Assembly: GCA_965220895.1 (NCBI GenBank)
Contig: OZ244850.1
Coordinates: 1 to 64,000 of the forward strand
Reading direction: 5' to 3'
Source of the DNA: WTFY01 sp965220895
GTDB lineage: Bacteria; Pseudomonadota; Gammaproteobacteria; UBA4575
Length of the DNA: 64,000 bases
Below, piece after piece: positions 46,096 through 55,064 of this stretch. The position numbers were made by a program, and so were the translations under genes. Within the stretch, counting starts at the first letter, position 1. Every line of letters begins with the position of its first letter. The notes beneath the pieces are model-generated. The model was not told the DNA's origin and ran no database searches. It saw only the letters and a list, made by a program, of their open reading frames with translations.

Positions 46096-47303
46096 TCAGT
46101 AAAGACGAAATGATAGCCGTTGCTGGCGAAACTGGTTTAACGCCCCATGTCGTAGAAAAAGACTATGTACTCGGCTGGTTGCTTGCTGCCATTAACAGCA
46201 ACCCAGCCTTGTCCCAGTTGTGGATATTTAAAGGCGGAACCTGTTTGAAGAAATGCTACTTTGAAACCTACCGATTCTCAGAGGATTTGGATTTCACACT
46301 TCAGGATGAGACACATATCGATGAAGAATATTTGATAAATCAATTCACTTCAATTGCAAAATGGTTATATGAAGAAACAGGAATTGAAATTCAAACGGAC
46401 AGACTCAAATTTGATATTTACTCCAACCCAAGAGGCCGCCAATCTTGTCAGGGACATGTTTATTACGGAAGTTATTTTTCCAAAGGTAAGCATAGTCTTC
46501 CGAAAATAAAATTCGATCTGACTGCAGACGAGGTATTGGTGATGCCGCCATCACGTAAGGCTGTATTTCATACTTACACAGACGCACCAGAAGATGGGAT
46601 ATTCGTTGAAAGTTATGACTATCCTGAAGTTTTTGGCGAAAAAGTTAGAGCGCTTGGGGAAAGAGGTAGGCCAAGGGACTTGTATGATGTAATCAATCTT
46701 TTTCGCAATGATTACCTGCCAGTATCAACTGTCATTCAAGACATTCTGTCACAAAAATGTGCTTATAAAGATGTCGGTGTTCCAGCTTTGGCTGATATGG
46801 AGACCTGCAAGGATGATATGCAGAGGAACTGGGATCCCATGCTGGCACACCAACTTCCTGTGTTGCCGGACTTTGAGCCTTACTGGGATAGTTTAGCTGT
46901 TTTCTTTGATTGGCTTGAGGGTCGTGATACACGGGGAAGAATACAGCTTGCGACGATCTCAAGAGAAGGGCAGATCTATCAGCGGTCCTACGGAAATCTT
47001 GGCTTGAGAACCTTGGAAGGTGGCTCTCTGGAAGTGATTCGATTTGCTGCAGGAAATAGGCTATGTATAGATTTGGATTACACTGATACTCGGGGTCATA
47101 GGAGATCCAGAGTAATCGAGCCTTATTCATTTAGACAGGCACAAAACGGAAAAATATTGCTACATGCTGTGTGCGCTGATGACGGTCAGATCGAAGCATA
47201 CAGGATCGACCAAATCAATGATGTGTCTGTTACCAATAGAGTGTTCATACCGAGATATCTGGTTGAGCTTAGCCCAACCGGTATTTCAGTGCCAATTACG
47301 TAA
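46092..47303 (+). CDS. AbiEii/AbiGii-type nucleotidyltransferase toxin
   Basis: 403 residues. The nucleotidyltransferase core is seen in WIFKGGTCLKKCYFETYRFS followed by EDLDFTL near residues 44-70 (GG...S-E-D-L-D-F, the DxD pair). Related AbiEii toxins act on tRNA by adding nucleotides. About 190 C-terminal residues form a WYL-like or unassigned domain (RIQLATISREGQIYQRSYGN, NRLCIDLDYTDTRGHRRSRV, RSRVIEPYSF). The gene is AT-rich and overlaps abiEi by four bases. Confidence 0.88.
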   Translation: MISKDEMIAVAGETGLTPHVVEKDYVLGWLLAAINSNPALSQLWIFKGGTCLKKCYFETYRFSEDLDFTLQDETHIDEEYLINQFTSIAKWLYEETGIEIQTDRLKFDIYSNPRGRQSCQGHVYYGSYFSKGKHSLPKIKFDLTADEVLVMPPSRKAVFHTYTDAPEDGIFVESYDYPEVFGEKVRALGERGRPRDLYDVINLFRNDYLPVSTVIQDILSQKCAYKDVGVPALADMETCKDDMQRNWDPMLAHQLPVLPDFEPYWDSLAVFFDWLEGRDTRGRIQLATISREGQIYQRSYGNLGLRTLEGGSLEVIRFAAGNRLCIDLDYTDTRGHRRSRVIEPYSFRQAQNGKILLHAVCADDGQIEAYRIDQINDVSVTNRVFIPRYLVELSPTGISVPIT

Positions 47304-47693
47304 ACTGTCTCTTCAACGCGGTTTGAGTTACCGGTAGTTTGAAGGAATGCAGGACTAAGAATGCAGAGTCGTTCTTCAAGGCGACACATCCCTTCACGTC
47401 AAGGCAATGGGCCGGAATGTGTATGTCATTGTTCAATGTGCGATAAGACATTCAGGCGCAAAACAAAAATTCAAGGTTAAGTTCTCACAAAGACTAAGGG
47501 TACCTGTATGTATGTGTAATAGCGCTCAAGAAATGGTATGTTTGACCTTATGGAATTTCTCATTTTCCTTGCGTTGCCCTACATTATTCATTTGATGCGC
47601 AAGCGGCATTAGTTCATCGGCTGGACGCATAGTCCTTTTTTCTTTGCCCTCTTGCATGTCTCCCAGCCAGTTTACAATCGCCTCACTTTCTGC
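47304..47693. other. Intergenic stretch before gltX
   Basis: No gene seen. The left part continues the AT-rich composition of the abiE operon, while the right part (from about 47540) returns to core composition and probably holds the gltX promoter. No terminator with a clear T tract was found. Confidence 0.4.
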
Positions 47694-49100
47694 ATGACCG
47701 TACGTACCCGTTTTGCCCCGAGCCCGACCGGATATCTGCATATCGGTGGTGTTCGAACGGCACTGTTCAACTGGTTGTATGCCAGGAAACATGGCGGGGA
47801 ATACCTGCTGCGAATTGAGGACACGGACCAACGGCGCTCCTCGAATCAGTTCGTTGAGGACATCCTTTCCGGATTGTCCTGGCTTGGCATCGTATCCGAT
47901 ACGGAACCGGTGCATCAGTCCTCGCGCATGCAGCGCTACGCACAGGTCATCCAGCAGCTGCTCGATACGGACCAGGCCTACTATTGCTATTGTTCCAGGG
48001 AGCGTCTTGATTCCCTGCGCCACAAGCAAATACAAAATGGAGAAAAACCCCGTTACGACGGGCACTGTCGCACACGAAAGCATACGGGCAAATCCAGTAT
48101 CGATCCGGTGGTGCGCCTCAAAAACCCCCTGACCGGCAGCGTGAAAGTCGAAGACCGGGTATACGGTACGGTCGAGGTACAGAACAGCGAACTTGATGAC
48201 CTGGTGCTGGCCCGTTCGGACGGGACGCCCACCTATCACTTGTGCGTGGTGGCGGACGATATCGATTCAGCCGTCACCCACGTGATCCGGGGAAATGATC
48301 ATCTGAACAACACTTTCCGGCAAGTCAACATTTTCAAGGCTTTGGGTCATCCCGTTCCTGCCTACGCGCACATTCCATTGATCCACGGGAAAGACGGCAA
48401 GCGACTGTCCAAGCGGCATGGGGCCGTGTCGGTCGGCCAGTACCAGAAAGACGGGTTTTTACCTCAGGCGCTGGTTAATTACCTGGTCCGGCTCGGATGG
48501 TCCCACGGGGACCAGGAGTTCTTTGCAGCGGATGAGATGATCGAGCTTTTCAGCCTGTCCTCTGTGCAGCCATCACCTGCGATCTTCGATCTGGAAAAGC
48601 TGCTCTGGGTCAACCACCAGTACCTGAAAGGTACTTCAGGCGAGACACTCCAGGATGAACTGGATACCTATTTCCGCTCCCAGGGACTGTCTCCCGACGC
48701 ACCGCCTGAGCTGCCTGCGCTGTTCGATGTACAAAAGGATCGCTGCAAGACACTGCAGGAGATGTGCAGGGCCAGCGAATATTTCTATCGCGATGTCGAG
48801 TGCTATGACGAAAAAGCTGCCGACAAGTATTTCACCCGGGAGGGGGCCGCGATCCTGGGAGCCCTGAAAAGCGGATTGCAGTCAATTGGCACCTGGGCTG
48901 CGGAGGATATCAAGGCGGTGCTGGGTTCCGTTGCCAAGGAGATGAATTTGAAGTTTGGTCAGATTGCTCCTCCTTTGCGCCTTGCAGTCACGGGACAACT
49001 GCAATCCCCGTCCATAGACGTTACGCTGGAACTGCTCGGGGCCGACAAGACATTCAAACGGATCGATCGGGCCATTGAATATATCCGAGGTTTGATATAG
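47694..49100 (+). CDS. gltX: Glutamyl-tRNA synthetase
   Basis: 468 residues from the ATG at 47694, where the canonical TVRTRFAPSPTGYLHIGG begins; an upstream ATG at 47652 would add 14 unsupported residues. Class I signature YLHIGG and the KMSKS-type loop DGKRLSKRHGAVSV (about 236-249) are present. A zinc-like YYCYCSRERLD region lies near residue 100. It charges tRNA-Glu. tRNA-Ala follows 20 bases downstream. Confidence 0.96.
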   Translation: MTVRTRFAPSPTGYLHIGGVRTALFNWLYARKHGGEYLLRIEDTDQRRSSNQFVEDILSGLSWLGIVSDTEPVHQSSRMQRYAQVIQQLLDTDQAYYCYCSRERLDSLRHKQIQNGEKPRYDGHCRTRKHTGKSSIDPVVRLKNPLTGSVKVEDRVYGTVEVQNSELDDLVLARSDGTPTYHLCVVADDIDSAVTHVIRGNDHLNNTFRQVNIFKALGHPVPAYAHIPLIHGKDGKRLSKRHGAVSVGQYQKDGFLPQALVNYLVRLGWSHGDQEFFAADEMIELFSLSSVQPSPAIFDLEKLLWVNHQYLKGTSGETLQDELDTYFRSQGLSPDAPPELPALFDVQKDRCKTLQEMCRASEYFYRDVECYDEKAADKYFTREGAAILGALKSGLQSIGTWAAEDIKAVLGSVAKEMNLKFGQIAPPLRLAVTGQLQSPSIDVTLELLGADKTFKRIDRAIEYIRGLI

Positions 49101-49119
49101 GTTTCTGCACTGGACCAAT

Positions 49120-49195
<76 letters not shown>

Positions 49196-49344
49196 ATTTC
49201 AGATTTACGGTTGCCTTTTGAATAGCTCCCGCTATTTCAACAAACCAAGCACTAAACTACGCATGCAAACGTTTTCAAACGGCAGCATCAGGTTCACCAA
49301 GTCCGAACTATTATCCTAAGATACAAGTTGGGAGATTCGTGACC

Positions 49345-49557
49345 ATGTACAAATACGAAACCATCATTTACTGGAGCAACGAGGACGAAGCATTCATTGC
49401 TGAAGTCCCGGAGTTACCGGGGTGTATGGCTCACGGTGATACCCAGCAGGAGGCCTTGTCCAATGCTTGCGATGCTATTGAATTGTAGCTTGATACGGCC
49501 CGGGAGCATGGCGACCCAATTCCTGAGCCTAAAGGCCAGCGATTTATGTATGCATGA
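49345..49557 (+). pseudogene. HicB-family antitoxin interrupted by an amber codon
   Basis: The ATG at 49345 follows GGGAG and opens MYKYETIIYWSNEDEAF with the HicB/COG1598 signature IAEVPELPGCMAHGDTQQEA. TAG at 49486-49488 stops it after 47 codons, exactly where homologues have Trp (AIELWLDTARE). Reading on in frame gives LDTAREHGDPIPEPKG and a final stop at 49555-49557. The change is probably TGG to TAG. No hicA is present. Confidence 0.8.
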
Positions 49558-49611
49558 AGGATTCTTGTTTTTGCCTGTGCTAACTCCTTTGAATATGCCC
49601 GGTTTGTCCTG

Positions 49612-49842
49612 CTAGAGGTAATTCTGAATCTTGTGCACAAGAAGCTCGGGGTCCGGGCAGCCGGGCTCCAGTTCTTTTGCCATTTTTAAGGCTACCGCGT
49701 ACTTTTCTGTCCACTCTTTTTCGGGCAGGCGGTCACTTAAATCCGTGTTTTTCACCTCATAGCCGTCCAGCAGTATTTTCCGGGTCAAGGAGATTCGAGC
49801 ATGCACTGCCAGCGCTTGTGCCGCAATTTCCTCATGGGTCAT
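49612..49842 (-). CDS. Small hypothetical protein
   Basis: 76 residues from ATG 49842, supported by GGAG five to eight bases upstream on the minus strand. The sequence (EEIAAQALAVHARISLTRKI, EWTEKYAVALKMAKELEPGC, LLVHKIQNYL) is helical and acidic. No family recognised. It is divergent from the lipoprotein gene, and its open frame extends further upstream without support. Confidence 0.6.
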   Translation of the reverse strand: MTHEEIAAQALAVHARISLTRKILLDGYEVKNTDLSDRLPEKEWTEKYAVALKMAKELEPGCPDPELLVHKIQNYL

Positions 49843-49944
49843 ATTCAGTCTCCTTCGTGCGAATTTGCACATAATATACAGGATGCCAGCCCACCAGGGC
49901 ATGGTAGTATCCCGGACAAGATCCGGAGGACCTGGAAGGCAGCC

Positions 49945-50826
49945 ATGACCGCGATGCTCAGACTTCTTTACGTATATCCGCAGGTGGCAGGCGAATACGT
50001 GCACACGGCATGCATGAGAATCTGCATGGTATTTGCGCTGTGCGCAGGGCTGGTTGCCTGCGGCGGGAGTCCGGCGCCTTCGGCGGAGACTCGGGCGATC
50101 AGGGACTACACGCGGATCGCCACAAACGCCGATCACATATTTTTTACGGACTGGATTCAGTGGAGGCCCGGTAGCACAGAGCATGAACGCGTTTCCGTGG
50201 ATTGCCGGGGCGAGACCTGCATGGTGGGCGATTCACAAACCCTGTTTGCAAACCGGGTCGTCAGTGTGAATCCTGAACAAATTACGATACTTCCGGATAC
50301 CAACGGAATCAGCACGGGCATCGAGAATTTTGTGGGATTCGGAATTGAAGCGCATAATTTTGTCGGCTGGATGAAGCACAGTTTCTTTGCCTCATCGTCG
50401 CGCACGTTCACAGGCGAACCGCACTCTGATGAGGGATCGATCCGTATGTTTGCCACGGCAATCGGGGATGCCCCGCTGACCAATCCCGAGGTGGATGCGA
50501 CCTGGACCGGCTTTGTATCGGCGAGGGATATTGCAGTCACTGCTCTTGACTCGTATGTGACAGGGGACGCCCGTATCTCCGTCAGGATCGGTGAACAGGT
50601 CATGGTGGATGTACATCTGACCGGCATGGTCAATGCCACCACCGGCCAGCAGCACAGTGATCTGGTCTATGAGGACATGTCTGTCGTAGGCGGTCAGTTC
50701 AGCCGCTATCATGCTGACGATGATCGGCTGTCGGGCGTGTTCTACGGTCCCAACCACGGGGAAGTTGGGGGGATATTTGAGAGCCCCCAAGGGTTGCTGG
50801 GTGCATATGGCGGCAAACGAGATTAA
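49945..50826 (+). CDS. TbpB-like surface lipoprotein
   Basis: 293 residues from ATG 49945, with GGAAGG at suitable spacing; a start at 50014 (MRICMVFALCAGLVAC) is also possible and gives a shorter signal. A lipobox LVAC|GG follows a hydrophobic stretch, so the product should be lipidated at the Cys. The C-terminal barrel reads SGVFYGPNHGEVGGIFESPQ and ends LLGAYGGKRD, the layout of the transferrin-binding-protein-B-like beta-barrel. Repeated strand segments (DARISVRIGEQVMVDVHLTG) fit. A ligand is not indicated. The next gene encodes an outer-membrane barrel. Confidence 0.75.
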   Translation: MTAMLRLLYVYPQVAGEYVHTACMRICMVFALCAGLVACGGSPAPSAETRAIRDYTRIATNADHIFFTDWIQWRPGSTEHERVSVDCRGETCMVGDSQTLFANRVVSVNPEQITILPDTNGISTGIENFVGFGIEAHNFVGWMKHSFFASSSRTFTGEPHSDEGSIRMFATAIGDAPLTNPEVDATWTGFVSARDIAVTALDSYVTGDARISVRIGEQVMVDVHLTGMVNATTGQQHSDLVYEDMSVVGGQFSRYHADDDRLSGVFYGPNHGEVGGIFESPQGLLGAYGGKRD

Positions 50827-50883
50827 GAAGGCACGATAAAATCCATGCACACTGCACTGTTGGTGTAATCCAGGTTGATACCG

Positions 50884-52038
50884 TTGAAAAGCACTTCAGT
50901 ATTACTTTTGGCTTTTTCCCTACTTTACCTCCAGGTGGGCGCAGCTTCCCCCGACACCTCAACCGGGGATTTTTACATCCGGATGGGTGCGGGCGTTCAC
51001 TGGCTTGACCTGCCGGACTCCAGCCCATTCATCCGAACCAACGGTCGGGAAGAGGTCCTCGGATTTCTGAACCACTATGACGGCAAGGACGAGGATACGT
51101 TGGTCACCCTGGCCCTTGGCAAGGCGCACGGCCACCAGTTCACCGAGCTGCGCGGTTTCCTCACCTCCCATACGTCCAGACACGCCCGCGAGTATTATGA
51201 AGACCCTGCACCATGGGCGCAGATCCGCACCCGGTTCCAGGATCTGCACTGTCCGCCCGGTGCAGTACTCGGGGAATGCCTCACTTCACAGACCCAGCGA
51301 CACCTGCTCGATCTGATCCGGGATGACCCGCATGTTCGCACGGTCGGCTGGGTCGGAAGGATCGATGGCGCGGCCATGCCATTCGGCTCGCCCATCTTTG
51401 CCTGGGGCGATCCCGTCCGCATTCGTACGAAAAGGGAGGTGGATTTTTACGGTCTGGACTGGGTCACCGGAAAGCGGGCAGAACCGGCAGGCCAGTCCGG
51501 TGCCACGCTGTACTTTGGGCCGAGTTACAAGCGACTGCACCAGGACATCCGCACGTTCGCCTATGAGTCCAACCGCCCGGCTGCGGTCAACAACCTCACC
51601 CTCAGCGAAGATCTGGATGCCTCCTACTACGGTGGTGTCATTGGCGTCCATCGGGATTTCCCGCTTCGCCCGGACTGGAGTTTCACCCTGGATGGCACAC
51701 TCGGGATCTACTACCTGGATACGGATTACCACGGTGCCCAACGGACTTTCATCTCATCGGGCATGTTTGCGATCGATGAAATCACAAACCATCGCACCAG
51801 TGACAGGCAATGGGCCACGACACTAGACCTGCGGACCTCATTGAATGTCTCGCTTGCCGAGAACGTGATCCTGCGGATGGGTGCAGGCATCGAGTACCTG
51901 TCGGATGTCCCGGAAATGCGGTATGCGAAGCTGGGGGAGAGGTTTGGTCCCGGGGAGCCCCATATGCCTGCACGTATCGAATACTCGGATGCAGTGGGCT
52001 ATTTCAGTTCCATTTCTGTGGAATTCAAAGGAGAGTAG
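50884..52038 (+). CDS. Outer-membrane beta-barrel protein, unknown family
   Basis: 384 residues from TTG 50884 (a TTG at 50875 is the alternative). A signal peptide KSTSVLLLAFSLLYLQVGAA is followed by repeated amphipathic strands with aromatic girdles (GDFYIRMGAGVHWLDL, DASYYGGVIGVHRDFPLRPD, TLDGTLGIYYLDTDYHG, NVILRMGAGIEYLSD) and the terminal SSISVEFKGE. A middle insertion with two cysteines (HCPPGAVLGEC) might form an extracellular loop. It lies 57 bases after the TbpB-like gene in the same orientation, so it may be the partner of that lipoprotein. Confidence 0.7.
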   Translation: MKSTSVLLLAFSLLYLQVGAASPDTSTGDFYIRMGAGVHWLDLPDSSPFIRTNGREEVLGFLNHYDGKDEDTLVTLALGKAHGHQFTELRGFLTSHTSRHAREYYEDPAPWAQIRTRFQDLHCPPGAVLGECLTSQTQRHLLDLIRDDPHVRTVGWVGRIDGAAMPFGSPIFAWGDPVRIRTKREVDFYGLDWVTGKRAEPAGQSGATLYFGPSYKRLHQDIRTFAYESNRPAAVNNLTLSEDLDASYYGGVIGVHRDFPLRPDWSFTLDGTLGIYYLDTDYHGAQRTFISSGMFAIDEITNHRTSDRQWATTLDLRTSLNVSLAENVILRMGAGIEYLSDVPEMRYAKLGERFGPGEPHMPARIEYSDAVGYFSSISVEFKGE

Positions 52039-52090
52039 TGCTTCCCGAGCAGACACGCGGACAGCACGGTGAAGCGATCCTGCAACAGAC

Positions 52091-53074
52091 TCAGGGTTCG
52101 ATCGATTTTAAGAAGTAACAGATGCAGTCCTGTACCGCGATCAACGGGTCGCGTGTATACATTGACATGATCACATCCTGGCGCAATCGGACTTCAGTGT
52201 TCTCAATGACAAAATAATCCTCTGTAACATCCCGTTGCTCGACATCGTTGGCACGTATTCCACGTGAGCGGTCTTTCAGGTGACAGACCAGGCTTCCAGC
52301 AGGCAGGCATTTGAAGTTGAATGCATCCAGTTCAGGATTCAGTTCCGGGAAGGTGTGATCCTTGTTCGCGATTTCGGGCTCGACGGTTACACGAACAAAG
52401 TTATCAAAGATCTCCAGTGATTCCGGGGATCCCTCGAGCAGCTTGCCTTCACTCAGCAGTTGCCTGATCAGTGTACTGGCCCGTTCCGAGCTGTCGGGAT
52501 CTGCCGGTATGCCGGCCTCAATGGTGATGGAGGTACAAAAGCCCGAGAAGGCCTGGGTCAGGGTCCCTGGGGGCTGCTTCGCCAGGATCGCCAGGGAACT
52601 GAACGCGCTTGCGAGCGAGCGGGTTGCCGGGGCAAGGTCGGTGATCACGGAATAATGCGGATTGGGGCCGGAGTTGTTGTGCACATCGATGGCACACCAG
52701 GGCTTTTTCGAACCTGCATAGGCAATCACGTCTTCTGCCAGCTTGTGTTCCGGGCTAGACCCTCCGTTCCATACGCGGTTGTAGTCCGGCTGACCGTCCA
52801 GTTTGCGGACCCCTTTCTGGGCCGAGAGTACATTGCCTACAAAAATAAGAACCGACGAGGTGTCTGCAAGTTCCGGGTTTCTTGAAAACAGTTTGCGGAT
52901 AGCGTCCCATCCCGAGGTCTCATTGCCGTGAAGCAGTACCGAGACGAACAGGGGGTCCTTGCCGGGTTTGCAGAGATCGAATAACGTCGGGCCGTCGAGG
53001 ACGTCGGCCAGCTGGGCCGCCGTGCAGTCAAGCACATCAACCGGGAGTTCATGGCGCAGGTCGAAATGCATCAT
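52091..53074 (-). CDS. Succinylglutamate desuccinylase/aspartoacylase-family metallohydrolase
   Basis: 327 residues of the M14-related AstE/AspA family. Zinc ligands and active-site segments are seen in FVSVLLHGNETSGWDAIRKL (HxxE, about 48-51), CAIDVHNNSGPNP (His about 131) and FCTSITIEAGIP (Glu about 185). It would hydrolyse an N-acyl amino acid or related amide in the cytoplasm. The ATG overlaps the preceding GCS2-type ligase stop by 4 bases, so translation is coupled. The pair suggests a matched synthesis/hydrolysis or amide-editing function. Confidence 0.85.
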   Translation of the reverse strand: MMHFDLRHELPVDVLDCTAAQLADVLDGPTLFDLCKPGKDPLFVSVLLHGNETSGWDAIRKLFSRNPELADTSSVLIFVGNVLSAQKGVRKLDGQPDYNRVWNGGSSPEHKLAEDVIAYAGSKKPWCAIDVHNNSGPNPHYSVITDLAPATRSLASAFSSLAILAKQPPGTLTQAFSGFCTSITIEAGIPADPDSSERASTLIRQLLSEGKLLEGSPESLEIFDNFVRVTVEPEIANKDHTFPELNPELDAFNFKCLPAGSLVCHLKDRSRGIRANDVEQRDVTEDYFVIENTEVRLRQDVIMSMYTRDPLIAVQDCICYFLKSIEP

Positions 53075-54483
53075 ACGGGCCAGGTGTGCACGGGTTGGTC
53101 GGTTTCCTGGAGATCGATGTAGGCCTGCACCAGGGCACTGAAGTCAGCACCATGCCTTTCCACCCAGCTCCGCTGCCAGACGGCTCCGTTTCGGCCTGTT
53201 TCCGCCCGCGCCTGCAGGATGTCCAGGTACTCGTTGATTTCAGTGGCGGGAATATCCATCGATTCCAGTGCCTCCCTTGCCATGGGAATCAGCGAATCCA
53301 GAATAAGTTTTCGCACGGGGATCTCACCATCCGTCCAGACCACACCGGCATCCAGTCCATGTTTTGCAGCGGTGTAGAAGTTGTCCCGCGCTACCGAAAA
53401 AGGGATCCTATCTTCGATCGGGCCCTTGAGGCTGGCCAGTGCACGAACGAATCCGTAAAACGCGACGCAGTTGGCTACACAGTCCAGAATCGTGGGGCCT
53501 GCGGGAATGACACGATGCTCGATGCGGATATGCGGCTGGCCGTCGTAATCGAAACCGACCAGCGGACGGTTCCAGCGCCAGATCGTGCCGTTTTGAAAAC
53601 GCAGGTGGGAAAACTTGTCTCTGGGCTCGTCCTGAACGTACGGCAGGAGAATCGGGTGATTGCTCTGGTTTTCATGAAAGATCTCAAACAGGGAGTCATT
53701 CGCATAGTCATTTCCGAAACTGACGCGGGGAGGGTAGTTCTTGCCGACATCGATCGCCTGCTCAAACAAGGGGATGCGGGTTTCGCACCACAGGGACTTG
53801 CCGAACAGGAAAGGGGAGTTTGCGCTCAGGGCAACAATCGGCGCAGACGCAGCTATGGCCGCATTGAAGTCACCGACGAAGTTTTCCGGCCTGCACTGCA
53901 GGTGTGCCTGAAAGGCCGTCGTGGCCGCTTCCAGCATGACGTCATCGTGATGCATGACAAGTTCATCGGAACCATGAATGGAGATGTGCACCGGGGCACC
54001 GTCTCGCAATGCCAGGATCCTGTCGTTCAGCGCGTGGTAGCGGACCATGTCCGACATGTGTCCGGAGTTGAGCAGGCCGGGTTCGATGGTCGGCAGGATG
54101 CCTACCGAGACCAGGCGGGAATTGCAAAGCTTGGCGCCTTCATGGCAGGCTTTCCAGGTGGTCAAGAGCTCATCGTGTAGCCGGGAAAAGACCTTGCCCG
54201 TCACGGACACGGGGCTCCCGTTGAGCTCGACGTTGAATTCAGCCAGTTCCGGTACGACCAGCGGGTTTTCCAGAACGGTCAGAAGCTCCCGGTTGATCGA
54301 GGCAGGTCGCCCCTCGGAATCCACGATGCAGGCTTCCAGCTCAAATCCCAAAATGTCGCCCCGGCCACTGAATCCCTTGTTGGCGAACAGCGTGGCAAGG
54401 TGTTCCGTCTCGTTGTCCAGGTTTTGCCGAAATTGGCTGAAATCATCTGCCTCAAAGTGTCGGTGGGAGATTTCATCACCCAT
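53071..54483 (-). CDS. GCS2-family glutamate-cysteine ligase-like enzyme
   Basis: 470 residues. The ATP-grasp-like GCS2 core is visible in LGFELEACIVDSEGRPASIN near residues 46-65, then LNGSPVS, SLWCETRIPLFEQAID, RVSFGNDYANDSLFEIFHEN, FQNGTIWRWNRPLVGFDYDG and PHIRIEHRVIPAGPTILDCV. The family (COG2170) includes glutamate-cysteine ligases and carboxylate-amine ligases, so the exact substrate is open. It is coupled to the aspartoacylase-family gene downstream. About 470 residues is longer than YbdK (about 370). Confidence 0.85.
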   Translation of the reverse strand: MGDEISHRHFEADDFSQFRQNLDNETEHLATLFANKGFSGRGDILGFELEACIVDSEGRPASINRELLTVLENPLVVPELAEFNVELNGSPVSVTGKVFSRLHDELLTTWKACHEGAKLCNSRLVSVGILPTIEPGLLNSGHMSDMVRYHALNDRILALRDGAPVHISIHGSDELVMHHDDVMLEAATTAFQAHLQCRPENFVGDFNAAIAASAPIVALSANSPFLFGKSLWCETRIPLFEQAIDVGKNYPPRVSFGNDYANDSLFEIFHENQSNHPILLPYVQDEPRDKFSHLRFQNGTIWRWNRPLVGFDYDGQPHIRIEHRVIPAGPTILDCVANCVAFYGFVRALASLKGPIEDRIPFSVARDNFYTAAKHGLDAGVVWTDGEIPVRKLILDSLIPMAREALESMDIPATEINEYLDILQARAETGRNGAVWQRSWVERHGADFSALVQAYIDLQETDQPVHTWPV

Positions 54484-54780
54484 ATGAACTCCTTTTATCT
54501 GACAGTAAATGGGGGTAACTGAGCAGACCGTTAAACTGCAATTCGGGCATTATCATATAATTGTATGAGTCTTCGGTAGTACCCGGTCCATCCAGCCTAG
54601 GACTCATGTATGTCAGGAGCAGTGAGTAAGCAAAAAACCGATTTGAGAGACACTGGAAGCCTGTTGTCATGATGCACCCGTTCCGACAGGCTGCGGTACT
54701 TGACAGCGAAAGCTTGGTTATCGTACCGTGCGCCGCCTCTAGTGCAAAGAATCACTCATTCCAGGATAAATTTACCAGTC

Positions 54781-54856
54781 GTCCCCATCGTCTAGAGGCC
54801 TAGGACACCGCCCTTTCACGGCGGCAACGGGGGTTCGAATCCCCCTGGGGACGCCA
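54781..54856 (+). tRNA. tRNA-Glu (anticodon TTC)
   Basis: 76 bases including CCA. The acceptor stem GTCCCCA/TGGGGAC is perfect. The anticodon stem CCGCC/GGCGG encloses CTTTCAC, giving TTC. The T-arm reads GGGGGTTCGAATCCCCC. It lies at the end of the region inserted between tRNA-Ala and itself. Confidence 0.96.
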
Positions 54857-55064
54857 TTTCTTCCTGCAACGTGATTTTAACCCGGACCGTCATCGGCTGA
54901 CTGCCACCCGGTGAAAGGATATAAGAAAGCAAGAACGGAATTTGTCCCCCATGCTTTCCATCAAGTCTTGAGTCGCCTACATACATTCCCTTAAATTTTG
55001 CCTTATACTTTACCTTGTTTGGTTCGGCTGAACAGGAAAGACAAGCACACTGCCGGAGGTTGAA

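Noticed and set aside
53086..54180. 364-codon plus-strand frame
   Set aside because: It is antisense to the GCS2-type ligase gene, which shows the conserved catalytic motifs.
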